Assembly: GCA_032718565.1 (NCBI GenBank)
Contig: JAVGVS010000025.1
Location: 152,513-216,512, forward strand
Direction of reading: 5' to 3'
DNA length: 64,000 nt
Source of the DNA: Distichodus sexfasciatus
Lineage: Eukaryota > Chordata > Actinopteri > Characiformes > Distichodontidae
The translations under genes were made by a program, and so were the position numbers. Position 1 is the stretch's first letter; every line of letters starts with the position of its first letter. The notes below the pieces were generated by a model. It saw only the letters and a list, made by a program, of their open reading frames with translations. It was not told the origin of the DNA and made no database searches. Below are positions 10,796-21,318 of this stretch, piece after piece.

Positions 10796-11660
10796 ATAGT
10801 ACAGACAGACTGCTGCTCACTCTTGTCGTGACTTTTCCCTTTCCATTGTGGCTGTTGTACTTGTTTTTTGGATTTTGCATTTCCATTGTGGCTTTTGTGT
10901 TTTATTATGGCTTTTGTATTTCTGTTGTGGCTTTTGTGTTTGTGTTGTTGCTTTTGCATTTATATTGTGGCTCTGGCATTTGTGTTTGTGGCTTTTGCAA
11001 TTGTGTTGTGATTTTTGCGTTCCTATTGTGGCTTTTGTATTTCTGCTGTGGCTTTTGTGTTTGTGTTGTTACTTTTGCATTTGTGTTGTGGCTTTTGTGT
11101 TTGTGTTGTTACTTTTGCATTTGTGTTGTGGCTTTTGTGTTTGTGTTGTTACGTTTGCATTTGTGTTGTGGCTTTTGCGTTTGTGTTGTGACATTTGTGT
11201 TGTGGCTTTTGCGTTTGTGTTGTGACATTTGTGTTGTGGCTTTTGCGTTTGTGTTGTGACTTTTGTATTTCTGTTGTGGCTTTTGTGTTTGTGTTGTTAC
11301 TTTTCAATTTTTGTTGTTACTTTTGCATTTTTGTTGTGACTTGAATTTCTGTTGTTGCTTTTGTGTTTGTGTTGTGGCTTTTGTGTTTGTGTTGTGACGT
11401 TTGCATTTTTGTTGTGACTTGAATTTCTGTTGTGGCTTTTGTGTTTGTGTTGTGACGTTTGCATTTTTGTTGTGACTTGAATTTCTCTTGTGGCTTTTGT
11501 GTTTGTGTTGTGACGTTTGCATTTGTGTTCTGCCTTCTGTTTTTGTGTTGTGGCTTTTACATTTTCATTGTGGCTTTTGCATTTCTGTAGTGGCTTTTGC
11601 GTTTGTGTTGTGGCTTTTACATTTGCATTGCGGCCTTTACATTTATGTTGTGGATTTTTG
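10796..11660. repeat. 18-bp minisatellite (TTTGTGTTGTGGCTTTTG type)
   Basis: Roughly 45 diverged units of an 18-bp motif such as TTTGTGTTGTGGCTTTTG, with variants having TTACTTTTGCAT. Since 18 is a multiple of 3, frames stay open as six-residue repeats (Cys/Val/Phe/Leu-rich forward, Lys/His/Gln/Asn/Thr-rich in reverse). The 143-, 125- and 72-codon frames are therefore artefacts. A short related array with similar left flank (CTGCT.CTCAC) is at 57836-57930. Confidence 0.9.
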
Positions 11661-11689
11661 ATTCGTCTAGGCCGCCACCGTATGTAATA

Positions 11690-12440
11690 GTATCCTTAGG
11701 GTTACACGATTTGATGTTCACAAAATTTTAAGAACGCGGCCTCCCCAGCAGAGTGGGTCTCATTACCATAAATCTTGAAAAAGCATAATTCTGCGCTACG
11801 TATTTTCTAGAAGGAGAACAATTTTAATCAGGCGAACTCGATGGCGACGGGGCATTAATCTATTAGAATCCGATACGCAGCCGCTCGAAGATGGAGCATA
11901 ATCTTCAGACAAGCGGGAGAGCAAAATGAGATTGAAAGAATGAGACAGAGGTCTGCTCCACAGAGATTGTCCATTTCCTCTCGGTGGGGCTGTAATTTAG
12001 CCGCCAGCCGCCGAGGAAAAAATGAATTGATCCGAGAGGTCAGATCGATGAACATGCACGGCCACTAAGAGTCGCTTCCCTCCTTCATGATATTTACTGC
12101 TAAATGACAAGATCGTTTTAAACTCACTCCAACATGCCAGATAGGTGCAATCAATCTTAAAAAGGAGGGCCCTTAGCCTCCACTAATTTTGTGGCCAGGT
12201 GATGGATTCCGGGAACTTGTTTTTTAGGATTCTGTGCTCCTGCAGCTTGCCGTCTTCCCGTGTGTACAGCAAAATTCATTTTGTATCAAGGTCTTCAACA
12301 AAGAAGCAGCCGTGCAGAATTGTAATTCCTTCTTAGAAGAGGCGTTTAAAGCCGAATCAATAAATGATACACCGGCGCCAGTTATCGCTCCCAAGAACGC
12401 TAATGATTTTTTTAGCAATACATTTACATTTAAGCTACAA
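11690..12440. promoter_or_regulatory. Candidate conserved non-coding element block
   Basis: About 0.75 kb of non-repetitive, higher-complexity sequence immediately follows the minisatellite. It has homeodomain-type words (GGCATTAATCTATTAGAATC) and GC-rich phrases (GCCGCCAGCCGCCGAGG). Open frames on both strands (up to 90 codons at 12224-12496) overlap each other and have no family signature. It is the longest continuous unique block in the left half. Regulatory function is inference. Confidence 0.3.
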
Positions 12441-12499
12441 GTTTGTAGGAAGACGCCTTTGAAACCGATCATAGAGAAGTAAAAGAGTTGGAGCACGTC

Positions 12500-13035
12500 T
12501 TGTGCTTTGAGAGAAAAAGTCCATTATTGCACTGTCAAAACCAGAGACAAAAATGGTGAAGAAGATGAAGGCTTTCAGAGCTCTTGGAACAAATTAATGA
12601 TCTAATTGTAGCAAGTCAGGGCTTATTTGAGCATAGAAAATGTAAAAATGAGAGAATCGCAGACGTGTCCCCTGTGACGTTGGGACATTTTTTCCCGCCT
12701 GGTCTTATCACGCTCCTGTCCCTTACGGCGACGGTATCTTTATTAAAAACTGCTACACGTTAAAACATCTTTTAGAGGTAGAGATGCCTTGTACAATTCG
12801 TGTTTTCCAACCCCAACTGGTTAAATAACTAGACCGACTACTCTGCATGATTCATGTGGTGAAAATAAATCAAAAATAGAGCTGGAAACATTGAAGTAAG
12901 AAAGACGATAGAGGACATGACTCAATCTTTTTTTCTCATGAGATGGAGATTATATTATTTTATTATTTCATTATTGAACATAATGGAAGTCATTTTCTCA
13001 AGATCATAAATTTATTTTATCACAAATCACAAGTT
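12500..13035. other. No feature recognised
   Basis: Unique sequence grading to AT-rich. There is no credible gene or repeat. Confidence 0.45.
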
Positions 13036-13038
13036 TTA

Positions 13039-13530
13039 GGGCCTGTTTACATGTATGCGGATATTTTTATGAAGGCATATTTTCTCAAATTTCTCTCCAT
13101 TGTAAAAATAATCTCTTTGATGTCGGCTAAACTACCAATCTCAAAGGAACACATTACAATGTTTACATGAAATAGGAACGAACACGGAAGTGCCTGATGA
13201 CACTTTTTGTAACTTAGCAATAACAAGCGCTGAGAGAAGCGCAGAGAAAGCACTCTGGAAGTGAAGTTTTGACTGTTCTCAACGCAAAAAACATGTTTGA
13301 TGGACACATGCCTATACAGGCACGCACACAATATAACTAAACACATCATTGCTGTAAGAAAACGGCATTTTACTCGTTTACACGTATCCACAGAAACTAG
13401 CGTTTTGTACTACTTCAAATGGAAATGCGTTTGAGGTGGCTAAAACTGTTGTAAACTACTTGTAAAAGAAAGGCCCAGATGTGTAAAAAAATGTTTTCAT
13501 AAAAGTATCCTCATACATGTAAACAGGCCC
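13039..13530. mobile_element. PIF/Harbinger-type MITE (492 bp) with TTA target duplication
   Basis: The ends are inverted: GGGCCTGTTTACATGTATG at the left and its near-complement CATACATGTAAACAGGCCC at the right. TTA flanks both sides (13036-13038 and 13531-13533). A 3-bp TTA/TAA duplication is characteristic of PIF/Harbinger elements. The interior has only short frames (75 and 114 codons on opposite strands), so it is non-autonomous. A 230-bp relative with the same ends and the same TTA is at 26669-26898. Confidence 0.8.
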
Positions 13531-13710
13531 TTAGTATCTTGGATGAACATGTTAGATTTTACTTGGACTGATCATGAACTTTCATAAGTCGAAATAGCAC
13601 TCTGTTTATCATTGCTAGAAAAGTCTTACATTGTTGTCCACTTTACTGTCCAGCTTTACTGTTAGAGAAATTGCAAAAATAAATAAACTAAAAAAAAAAT
13701 TATATATATA

Positions 13711-14257
13711 CACTGCCCTCCAAAGGTTTGGAAACGCCCCTGGCAAAGTGGGGTTTTGGACGATATCAGCATAAATCCTCATAATTTTTTGGTGCAAATA
13801 CATTAAAGTATGTTTGGATACCAGCAATAATATTTTTTTTATTACATAATAATGGCAATATGTACTGTACACATGTCAAGGTCAGACATGCCCCTTTTCC
13901 AGCTGTGATGTCTGGTTACTGGTTTAAACTTGGCCCAGGTTTTTAAAAGATTTTTGGGTCAGCACACCTTAATAGCTTCAACAGTTGATTGGTTCATTAT
14001 GTTCTAAACTTAATTGCCAATTAGAACACAGTTTAGTTCAGATAAGTTACAATAGCTGATGCCCATCAAATGACTTGTTAGGCCCATCTCATAGTGAGTT
14101 TCCATGTGTTTTTTGACAACATCGCCAGGTGCAAGCAGCTTTCTCTGAAAACACGTCAATCTGTAATAGTTCTAAGGAATGAAGGCTATTCAATACGAGA
14201 TATAGCAAGAAAGCTGAAAATTTTTCTAGAGTGTTTCCAAACTTTTGGAGGGCAGTG
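13711..14257 (+). mobile_element. Internally deleted Tc1-like element
   Basis: Inverted ends CACTGCCCTCCAAAGGTTTG (left) and the complement of CACTGCCCTCCAAAAGTTTG (right) are flanked by TA. Near the right side (about 14125-14220) the translated words KQLSLKTRQ and GYSIRDIARKLK resemble the N-terminal helix-turn-helix of a Tc1 transposase. The reading then runs straight into the right terminus, so the catalytic part is deleted. Length is 547 bp versus about 1.2-1.6 kb for intact members. Confidence 0.8.
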
Positions 14258-14259
14258 TA

Positions 14260-15766
14260 TATGTATAAAATCAATTATTAGTTAGTGTTAATCAATTATT
14301 TTCATCAATCAACAAAATGCAGTGAATGAACAAAAGAGAAATCTAAATCAAATCAATGTTTGGTTTGACCACCCTTTGCCTTCAAAACAGCATCAATTCT
14401 TCTAGGTTCACTTGCACACAGTTTTTGAAGGAACTCGGCTGGTAGGTTGTTCCAAACATCTTGGAGAACTAACCACAGATCTTCTGTGGATGTAGGCTTC
14501 CTCACATCCTTCTGTCTCTTCATGTAATCCCAGACACACTCGATGATGTTGATCAGGGCTCTGTGGGAGCCATACCATCACTTCCAGGACTTCTTGTTCT
14601 TCTTTACGCTGAAGATAGTTCTTAATGACTTTGGCTATATGTTTGGGGTCGTTGTCCTGCTGCAGAATAAATTTGGGGCCAATCACACGCCTCCCTGATG
14701 GTATTGCATGATGGATAAGTATCTGTCTGTATTTCTCAGCATTGAGAACACCATTAATCCTGACCAAATCTCCAACTCCATTTGTAGAAATACAGCCCCA
14801 AACATTCAAGGAAACTCCACCGTGCTTCACTGTTGCCTGCAGACACTCATTATTGTACCGCTCTCCAGCCCTTCAACGAGCAAACTGCCTTCTGCTACAG
14901 CCAAATATTTCAAATTTTGACTCATCAGTCCAGAGCTGCCATTTTTCTGCACCCCAGTTCCTATGTTTTCGTGCATACTTGAGTCGCTTGGCCTTGTTTC
15001 CACGTCGGAGGTTTGGCTTTTTGGCTGCAACTCTTCCATGAAGACCACTTCTGGCCAGACTTCTCCGGACAGTAGATGGGTGTACCTGGGTCCCACTGGT
15101 TTCTGCCAGTTCTGAGCTGATGGCACTGCTGGACATCTTTCAATTTCGAAGGGTAATAAGCTTGATGTGTCTTTCATCTGCTGCACTAAGTTTCCTTGCC
15201 CGACCACTGCGTCTACGATCCTCAACGTTGCCCGTTTCTTTGTGCTTCTTCAAAAGAGCTTGAACACCACATCTTGAAACCCCAGTCTGCTTTGAAATCT
15301 TTGTCTGGGAGACACCTTGCTGATGCAGTATAACTACCTTGTGTCTTGTTGCTGTGCTCAATTTTGCCATGACATGAAACCGTCTTCCACAACCTCACCT
15401 TGGTAGCAGAGTTTCGCTGTTCCTCACCCAGTTTTAATCCTCCTACACAGCTGTTTCTGTTTCAGTAAATGACTGTGTTTCAACCTACGTGTGACATTGA
15501 TGATCATTAGCACCTGTTTGGTATAATTGGTTGATCATACACCTGACTATAATTCTACAAAATCCCTGACTTTGTGCAAGTGTACCTATAAGAATTGATG
15601 CTGGTTTGAAGGCAAAAGGTAGTAACACCAAATATTGATTTGATTTAGATTTTTCTTTTGTTCGCTCACTTTGCATTTTGTAAATTGATAAAAATAAACA
15701 ATTATTATTTGTGAAAGCATTCTTTGTTTACAGTATTTTTTCACACCTGCCTAAAACATTTGCACA
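14260..15766 (-). mobile_element. Tc1-like transposon, near full length
   Basis: Inverted repeats sit at both sides: CAAAATGCAGTGAATGAAC around 14314 and its counterpart around 15665-15680, followed outward by TATTTTTATCAATT-type sequence. The right arm extends to about 15766 (…CATTTGCACA) before a TA repeat. The left arm lacks the matching outer part and abuts the deleted Tc1 element ending at 14257. The left terminus therefore seems lost or replaced. The transposase reading frame is on the minus strand. Confidence 0.85.
14353..15370 (-). pseudogene. Tc1-like DDE transposase, frameshifted
   Basis: In an intact element this enzyme binds the terminal repeats and cuts and pastes the element at TA sites. 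The frame starts with MAKLSTATRHK at 15370 and ends in AKGGQTKH at 14353, about 340 codons, the usual Tc1 length. Visible parts in order: paired-type helix-turn-helix (HKVVILHQQGVSQ, GVSRCGVQ), the WTDESKFEIFG motif with the first catalytic Asp, LQQDNDPKH with the second Asp, and NIIECVW with the third acidic residue. The parts lie in different frames: breaks occur near 15140 and 14865, and one just before NIIE (around 14550), where the main frame reads PDQHH instead. It cannot encode a full-length enzyme. Other 60-132-codon frames here are shadows. Confidence 0.9.
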
Positions 15767-15862
15767 TATATATATATATATATACATACACATATACATA
15801 CACATACATACATACACACACATATATATACATATATACACATTATATATATATATAAACAA
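15767..15862. repeat. (TA)n/(CATA)n microsatellite
   Basis: TA runs alternate with CATACACATA steps directly outside the right end of the Tc1 element. The Tyr/Ile/His-rich frames come from this repeat. Confidence 0.9.
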
Positions 15863-15924
15863 TGTCAAGATCACAAGAAGAAAACAAGTGATAATCTTGA
15901 GATAAGAAGAAAAATAATGTTGAA

Positions 15925-16592
15925 TTGTCACGTTGGGGAGTGTCGGCATGACATGAGGCGAGGTCACGGTGCAGGACATTTATTTACCAAATAATAAAAC
16001 ACAAAGAACAAAAAACCGGCACGAGGGCCACAACCAAAACCAAACAATCAAACAGACACTAAACACAGGCAAACATAAACTGGCACGAGGGCTACAAACG
16101 GATAAGGGCTTACATGTACAACAGAGGAACAACACACCGACATCAGGAGGGTAATGTGAGGGTGGACCAACAAGAAACACTGGGAAAAACTGAGCTTAAA
16201 TACTAACACACAAACAAGGGGCTGGACCAATGAAACAAAGGGGAACCAATGGGAGAGCGATCACAAAACAACCAATAAAGGGACAACAAATGGGAAGGAG
16301 AGGGTGTGACTACAATAAACGAGCACAGGTGAACAAACTGAGGAACCAAGATCTACCAATAAGACACAATGGGAAGGTGGGACATAGACTGATTGACAGA
16401 AGACAGTACACACAACATGGCCGAACACTACAGACACAAAATGGCTGACACAGGACACACAACATGGCCGAACACTACAGACACCACAGACACAAAAGGG
16501 CTGAACAAAATACATACAACACTAAACAGAAAACACACATCACAACAGGCTTCCGGCGAAGCCCGTTCAAAGGCCAGGGGGAGTCATGACAT
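15925..16592. mobile_element. Unclassified dispersed-type element
   Basis: The block is A/C-rich and differs clearly from its surroundings. It begins TGTCACGTTGGGGAG and ends GGGGGAGTCATGACA, a possible imperfect inverted end. Inside, CCGGCACGAGGGCCACAA recurs as CTGGCACGAGGGCTACAA, and ACACAACATGGCCGAACAC occurs twice. There is a TATA-like GTATTTAAGC on the minus strand at about 16195. No coding domain is seen. It could be a non-autonomous DNA element or an LTR-like fragment. Confidence 0.35.
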
Positions 16593-16619
16593 GAATAAAG
16601 CTGCAAGGGAGAATAAGCT

Positions 16620-16925
16620 GGGTCCAAGCATAAGTTGCAAAAAGCAGCACAATAGCAACTAATGCAGTAAGCATTAAATAAAGCAGTCGGTTAGTCAGAA
16701 GTAAAAAAATTGCAAAAAAAAGCACTATTAAAAAAAGCTCTATTAAGACCACATAAATTTATGTAGCGTTTTAGCACTCCTATTGATCAAATACTATCAT
16801 TCTATATTTCCCTCTCATAGTTGGGCTGCTTCCCGGGAGCTGTTGATGGCATGCAAGTTGGACTCATGGTAAATAGAGCTGGTCTCTGTGCTGTGCTAAT
16901 CCAGTTCTTGAATTATATTTATATG
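16620..16925. other. No feature recognised
   Basis: Short unique stretch between two repeats, with A-rich words near 16715. Confidence 0.4.
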
Positions 16926-17079
16926 ACAAGTGACCCTGTACTATTTTGAAAGTGACAACAATCAGCTGGAGAACTTTTGACAAGACCTGTAGCATATTAA
17001 CTTGTATGAACTTTTATTTATTTATTTTTTTGTTTTGGTATTACTCAAAATGTATAGATAAAGTAGGCGGACATGTGCC

Positions 17080-17225
17080 ATTTTTTGGTGTCTGAGGTCT
17101 GTCACGCAATCCTGTTCCGTCCACCAAAGGTGTTCTATATAACGTGTATGGTTTTTATATGGTTTAGGCTTTGGACCCCTAAAAATTAGGAGAAGATGAA
17201 GAATAATAATTATTATAATAATAAT
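17080..17225. mobile_element. 3' fragment of a dispersed repeat ending in ACCCCTAA..AATAATAAT
   Basis: The order GTCTGAGG, CACCAAAGG, TGGTTTAGGCT and GGACCCCTAA followed by ATAATAATT matches 25615-25760. Two copies in the window indicate a dispersed family. Its class is not determined. Confidence 0.5.
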
Positions 17226-17355
17226 GACAAGAAGTTAAAGAAACAAGAAGTCAACAACAAAGAAGAAGATGAAGAACAAGAGAAATATGAAGATTATGAT
17301 GAACAAAAAGAGAGGAGGAGGAGGAAGGGTAAGAGGAGGAAGAGTAGGAGGAATA
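17225..17355. repeat. Purine-rich low-complexity tract
   Basis: GAAGAA, GATGAAGAA and AGGAGGAGG words on the plus strand. Confidence 0.8.
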
Positions 17356-17379
17356 TGTGTTATTTTTATGATTAGATTT

Positions 17380-18050
17380 TTGGTCATACTGTCAAAACTG
17401 TAAGCGAAATGTTAAACTGTAAGTGTCTTGTGTTTTGTAGCAAGTGTAAGTGTAAGTATCTTGTGTTCTGCTGTTTGTTAAGCGTTTACCTGTAGAGTGA
17501 TCTTCCTCTGATGGTTTATTTTGGAAAATATTCCAAAGTTTGTCATGTTTTCAGGCCAGGACTGGATATTTAAGAAGCCTGGGACAAGGAAAAATTACAG
17601 TAATTCCCTGATAAGAACAGAATCAAAATAACAGAATCAACAAATGCAGAAGAAAGTTCTTACAGATGTTTCTGACTGTGTGAAAGTTTGAACAATACAA
17701 GTTTATTGGATTTTCTTTAATTCTGCATGGATATAATGTGAGTGATAATTTTCACAATAATAAGATTAATGGAAAATTACACAATTAGTAAAAAGATTAA
17801 AATGTTATAAAGAAATGGGCGTCACAAGATGGGCATGGTGCTGAATAAAAATTTCATAAAATATTTGTAATTTTAAAGTAACAATACATAAATACTACTT
17901 AAGGTTATTTAACACTATTCAATGTTTTACAGCAACTGGTAATTATTATTATTTTATTTATGTTTTAGGGGGTGTGCAAAAAATTATTTTGAATTGTGAT
18001 TCTTTTTTTTTTTTAATCCCATAATAAGTTTTGGATCTCTAATTTTATCA
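17380..18050. other. No gene recognised; small repeated phrase
   Basis: AAACTGTAAG and AGTGTAAGT words recur between 17393 and 17460, with GTATCTTGTGTT and GTGTCTTGTGTT near-copies. The rest is AT-rich with a T-run near 18003. Confidence 0.45.
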
Positions 18051-19480
18051 GTCATCTAAACACCTCCACCTGTCAAATCCTGTTTCACTTGGCCAATCAA
18101 GTTTTTCCATCTGCCCTGATTGCCCTGTTGGGGCTCCTCAGCCAGTAAGGAGCAGCCAGTAGGAGGGGTCTAAATGGGATTGGCTAATTTGAAAAACTAG
18201 CTCTCTCACTGAGCTAATATATTTGGAAGGAGCATGGCTTCCAGGAGGGACAATGGAGTTGGTTCTTTCTCCTAACAATGCATTTTGGAGTTGCTTGTGC
18301 GGTTTGTTGAAGATTGATGGTGCTTTCTGTTTAATCTGTGTTGCCTTGTGGGTTAAAATCATTACCATTTGGATGGTTCAAGAGGGAAATGTTTGCTGTA
18401 AGAGAATCTTGTCACTTGGCTGGTTTCATTGAGCTTGTGTTTGATGGGACTCTGGTGGAGTTTGGTGAAAAGGTGTTGTATGTGGAAGCTTTTTGGTATC
18501 AATTGCTGGGTTTTTGTGTCACATTGCTGTGTTTTCATTGCTTTGTTGCTTCTTGCTTTCTTCCAAATGTGATTGTGGGTTGTGATGGGGGAAATGGTGG
18601 CTCGAAAATGTACCTCAAAGTCGGCTCCTACAGTTGCTTACATGCTGGAAAATGTGCAGTCTTATCACCGTTTAACAGAATGCATTTTATCAATGCTGTG
18701 GTGCTATGCCTTTTTTTTGTCAAAAATGGAGTAAATATGGGTGCGATAAGCCCATTAAAACCTGGGTTTATTTTCCTTCAACCTCATCATGTAGGTTTGC
18801 AGCCTTTGTACTGAACTGCCTGACATGTTTGAATATTTTGTCTGAACCCAAAAACTTCATGCACCAATGGACTTGTGATGGCAACTTGACGTGGCACTGA
18901 AGCATGGGAGGAACATGCAGATATTTGGACCTTCTTAATGCTGTCTTGCTTGGATATCACAGCACTGACATGGAATTTTGTGGACTGAAAGTTGTATTTA
19001 TCAAAACAATGTGACCTTGCCTCTCAAGCACTTTACAAACTACTTTAATGGAAGAGGAGAAATTCTTGGCGACGGTTCTAAAACACAAACTGCAATAATG
19101 GACTGACTCTGGAGAGTGGGAAATGGCAAAGTTGAGATGAAGGAAATGCATGTTCTGAATATCTGCAAATTGGTGGACATGCATGGTTTTGTTGGACTCT
19201 TAAAAAATATTTTGGAGCTTTGAGGCTTACTACTGTTCTTTCTTGGATATCACCACACCAACATGGTATTTGTGGATTGAAGGTTATTTGTTGCACTCCA
19301 ACTATGTGGATGAAGACAACGATGTTTCAAATGGGTTGAGTAAGGATTGTTCATACCTTTTTGACTTCCTTCAGGTGGTTCTGTGCTTCTCTGGTGGTTT
19401 GGTTTGAGTAATGTGGCTGGAGCTGGCTGTTCAGTGACTTGATTCACTTACAGTGACCACTCTTCTTGATCTATATTGAG
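18050..19480 (+). other. T/G-skewed transcribed-looking region, function unknown
   Basis: The plus strand is rich in T and G over about 1.4 kb. A CCAAT-like GGGATTGGCTAATTTG (18176) and a TATA-like TAATATATTTGG (18214) precede short frames. The longest frame (18338-18814, 158 codons) is Cys/Phe/Val-rich with no recognised domain, and the frame at 18223-18432 overlaps it. Two diverged copies of one phrase lie at 18950-18990 and 19240-19280 (CTTGGATATCACA.CAC, ACATGG.ATTT..TGGA). It may be a non-coding transcript or a decayed gene. I cannot assign a product. Confidence 0.3.
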
Positions 19481-19743
19481 TTACTTTGTTATACTCTATG
19501 ACATTGATTGTTTCTCACTCCTACAAGGCAATACAGATGAAAAAGAACCACGTTATTGAGTTAAGTGTAGCCAGGGCCACGACATCCCTGGAATACCGTT
19601 CGTTCAAGAGTAATTCAAAGAAAAGCTGAGTAGGTATACTTGCTTTTAAAAATTTGGTAGGTCTGTGGTCTTACTTCGAATAAAATGGCATGGTCAATTT
19701 CTGAAGGTTTAGTCTTTTTGTTGCTTCATTTCTCTAAGCCCAG

Positions 19744-19817
19744 ATCTCCACTGAAATGAGTTCTGCCAGCAGAAGAATCTTCCAGGTGAAGCACACTAAC
19801 TACAGAAGTATTATGGG
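19744..19817 (+). other. Exon-like segment with splice-type borders
   Basis: A pyrimidine-rich CTTCATTTCTCTAAGCCCAG ends at 19743 and GTAAGTG begins at about 19818. The 74 bp between is open in at least one frame (SSASRRIFQVKH). Similar borders occur nearby: TTCTCTCTCTAG at about 20401 and GTAAGTC at about 21237. Splicing is unproven. Confidence 0.25.
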
Positions 19818-20004
19818 TAAGTGTAAGACCTAATATGTGCTCCTACGACTTAAGAATGTTCATAGCTTTTATCTTTTTGTTGTTAAGCACTCCAAGTTGG
19901 ACTCCACCTGCGAAATGGCTGGATGAAACAGAAAAAGGTGTAGTATATATTTAAATTGCATATAAACATAATCCTTTCATACATTGGCTTAAATTGTCTT
20001 ACTT

Positions 20005-20335
20005 TGGCTGTTAAACTTTTCCAGCCAATTTCCCAGTCCAGGTTTAAGTTGAGTCCTAAGCTAGTTTAGAGTTTGAACGGTAAATCTCCATTGGTACTAC
20101 AACTTGGTCCAAGACTAGGCTTAATCTGTCAGGAAGGAACCAGCCTGTCAAGTTGAAACTTGTCTATAACGATCCATAAACATACTCCCGGCTTAAGATG
20201 TGGTTTGTACTCTTTGGGCTGGTTTCTTAAACTTGGATTAAGCCTGGTCTTGGATAAGTTGCAGTACTAATGGAAATCTATCATTCAAAAACTAGTCTAG
20301 GGGCAGTCTCAGTCCTTGACTCAGCAATTGGCACC
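20005..20335. mobile_element. Degenerate MITE pair (GGATTAAGCCTGGTC / CTAGTC type)
   Basis: Phrases such as CCAAGACTAGGCTTAATC (20110) and AACTTGGATTAAGCCTGGTC (20230), then AAAACTAGTCTAGG, are variants of the ends of the 24.3-kb palindromic MITE and common fish MITEs. The copies are decayed and their boundaries uncertain. Confidence 0.4.
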
Positions 20336-20867
20336 TTTATGTGCATCTAACCACTAAATGACCTGAACCACTGTGAAATTTGTACTGACTTCTCTCTCTA
20401 GACTGCAGTTCTCAGGCCCTCATCTCAAGAAGCAAGGTGGATCCCTTTTGCATCTAAGAAGCTACAGTGATGGAGCTAGAAGAAGGGTGGTGGGTCATGA
20501 TCTGTGCAGAAAATAAGTTGAAGTGATGTTATTTAATTAGTGATGTATTAAACGTCATGTTTTTATTCTTGGTATATTGCAGATAATTTGTTTGACAACC
20601 ACTGAGGTGATGCCCAAAATACTGGCTCCACATGACTAGTAAGACAAAACAGTGATTACTGGGGTAATACTTAAGAGGCTCAAAAAGGCATTGAGGAATA
20701 GCTAAACTTTCTTTGGTTTTGTCCCCATCAGCACTTTGGATTGTCACCTGGCAAGTGGAAAATGCAGTCTGGACACAGCCTCAGACATGAGGAGCCAGGA
20801 TGAGGAAAATGCGGTCTGTAACTCGACTTTGGAGTCTGAAGGGTAAAGGTAGGATTTTTTTTTTTTT

Positions 20868-21135
20868 TAATCTACTAATTAGCTTAGAAGATAATTAACT
20901 AGTTAGCTTAAACTAATTCAAATTTAGTTTAAAACAATTAACTCAAATGTAACTAATTAACTTAAAAATCTTAGTTATCTAACTACAAATTAGCTTGGAA
21001 GATAACTAAAATTAACTAATCAGCATAAAAGATAATTTTAACTCAGATATAACTACTGATTAATTTAAAAGATAACTAACTCAAATTTAACTTCTAATGA
21101 TCTTAGATAGTAACCAAGTCAAATTTAACTTTAAA
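20868..21135. repeat. Degenerate AT-rich tandem repeat
   Basis: Repeated variants of AACTAATTAACTTAAAA, AGATAACTAACTCAAATTTAA and AGCTTAGAAGATAA, with an irregular spacing of several tens of bp. No gene is present. Confidence 0.65.
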
Positions 21136-21318
21136 TAAGGGTAAATGGGCCAAAAATAGGTTAAAATTGCATTAGACTGAAACGTTTGTTTTTTTGGGAG
21201 TTGATCAAGGTCTCATTCCTTTTGAGTGAGCCACGGTAAGTCTTTCTTTTCTCTTTTGTCTTGGAATTGTATTTCTTTTTTGAGACTGAACATAAATGGC
21301 CCATAAATCCTAAACCTA

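Noticed and set aside
10750..11522. Open frames of 69-143 codons with periodic Cys/Val/Phe or Lys/His/Gln residues
   Set aside because: They follow the 18-bp minisatellite in codon phase; no start context or domain.
18338..18814. 158-codon Cys-rich frame as a secreted protein gene
   Set aside because: No recognised domain, low-complexity T/G-rich composition and overlapping competing frames; kept only as an unassigned region.
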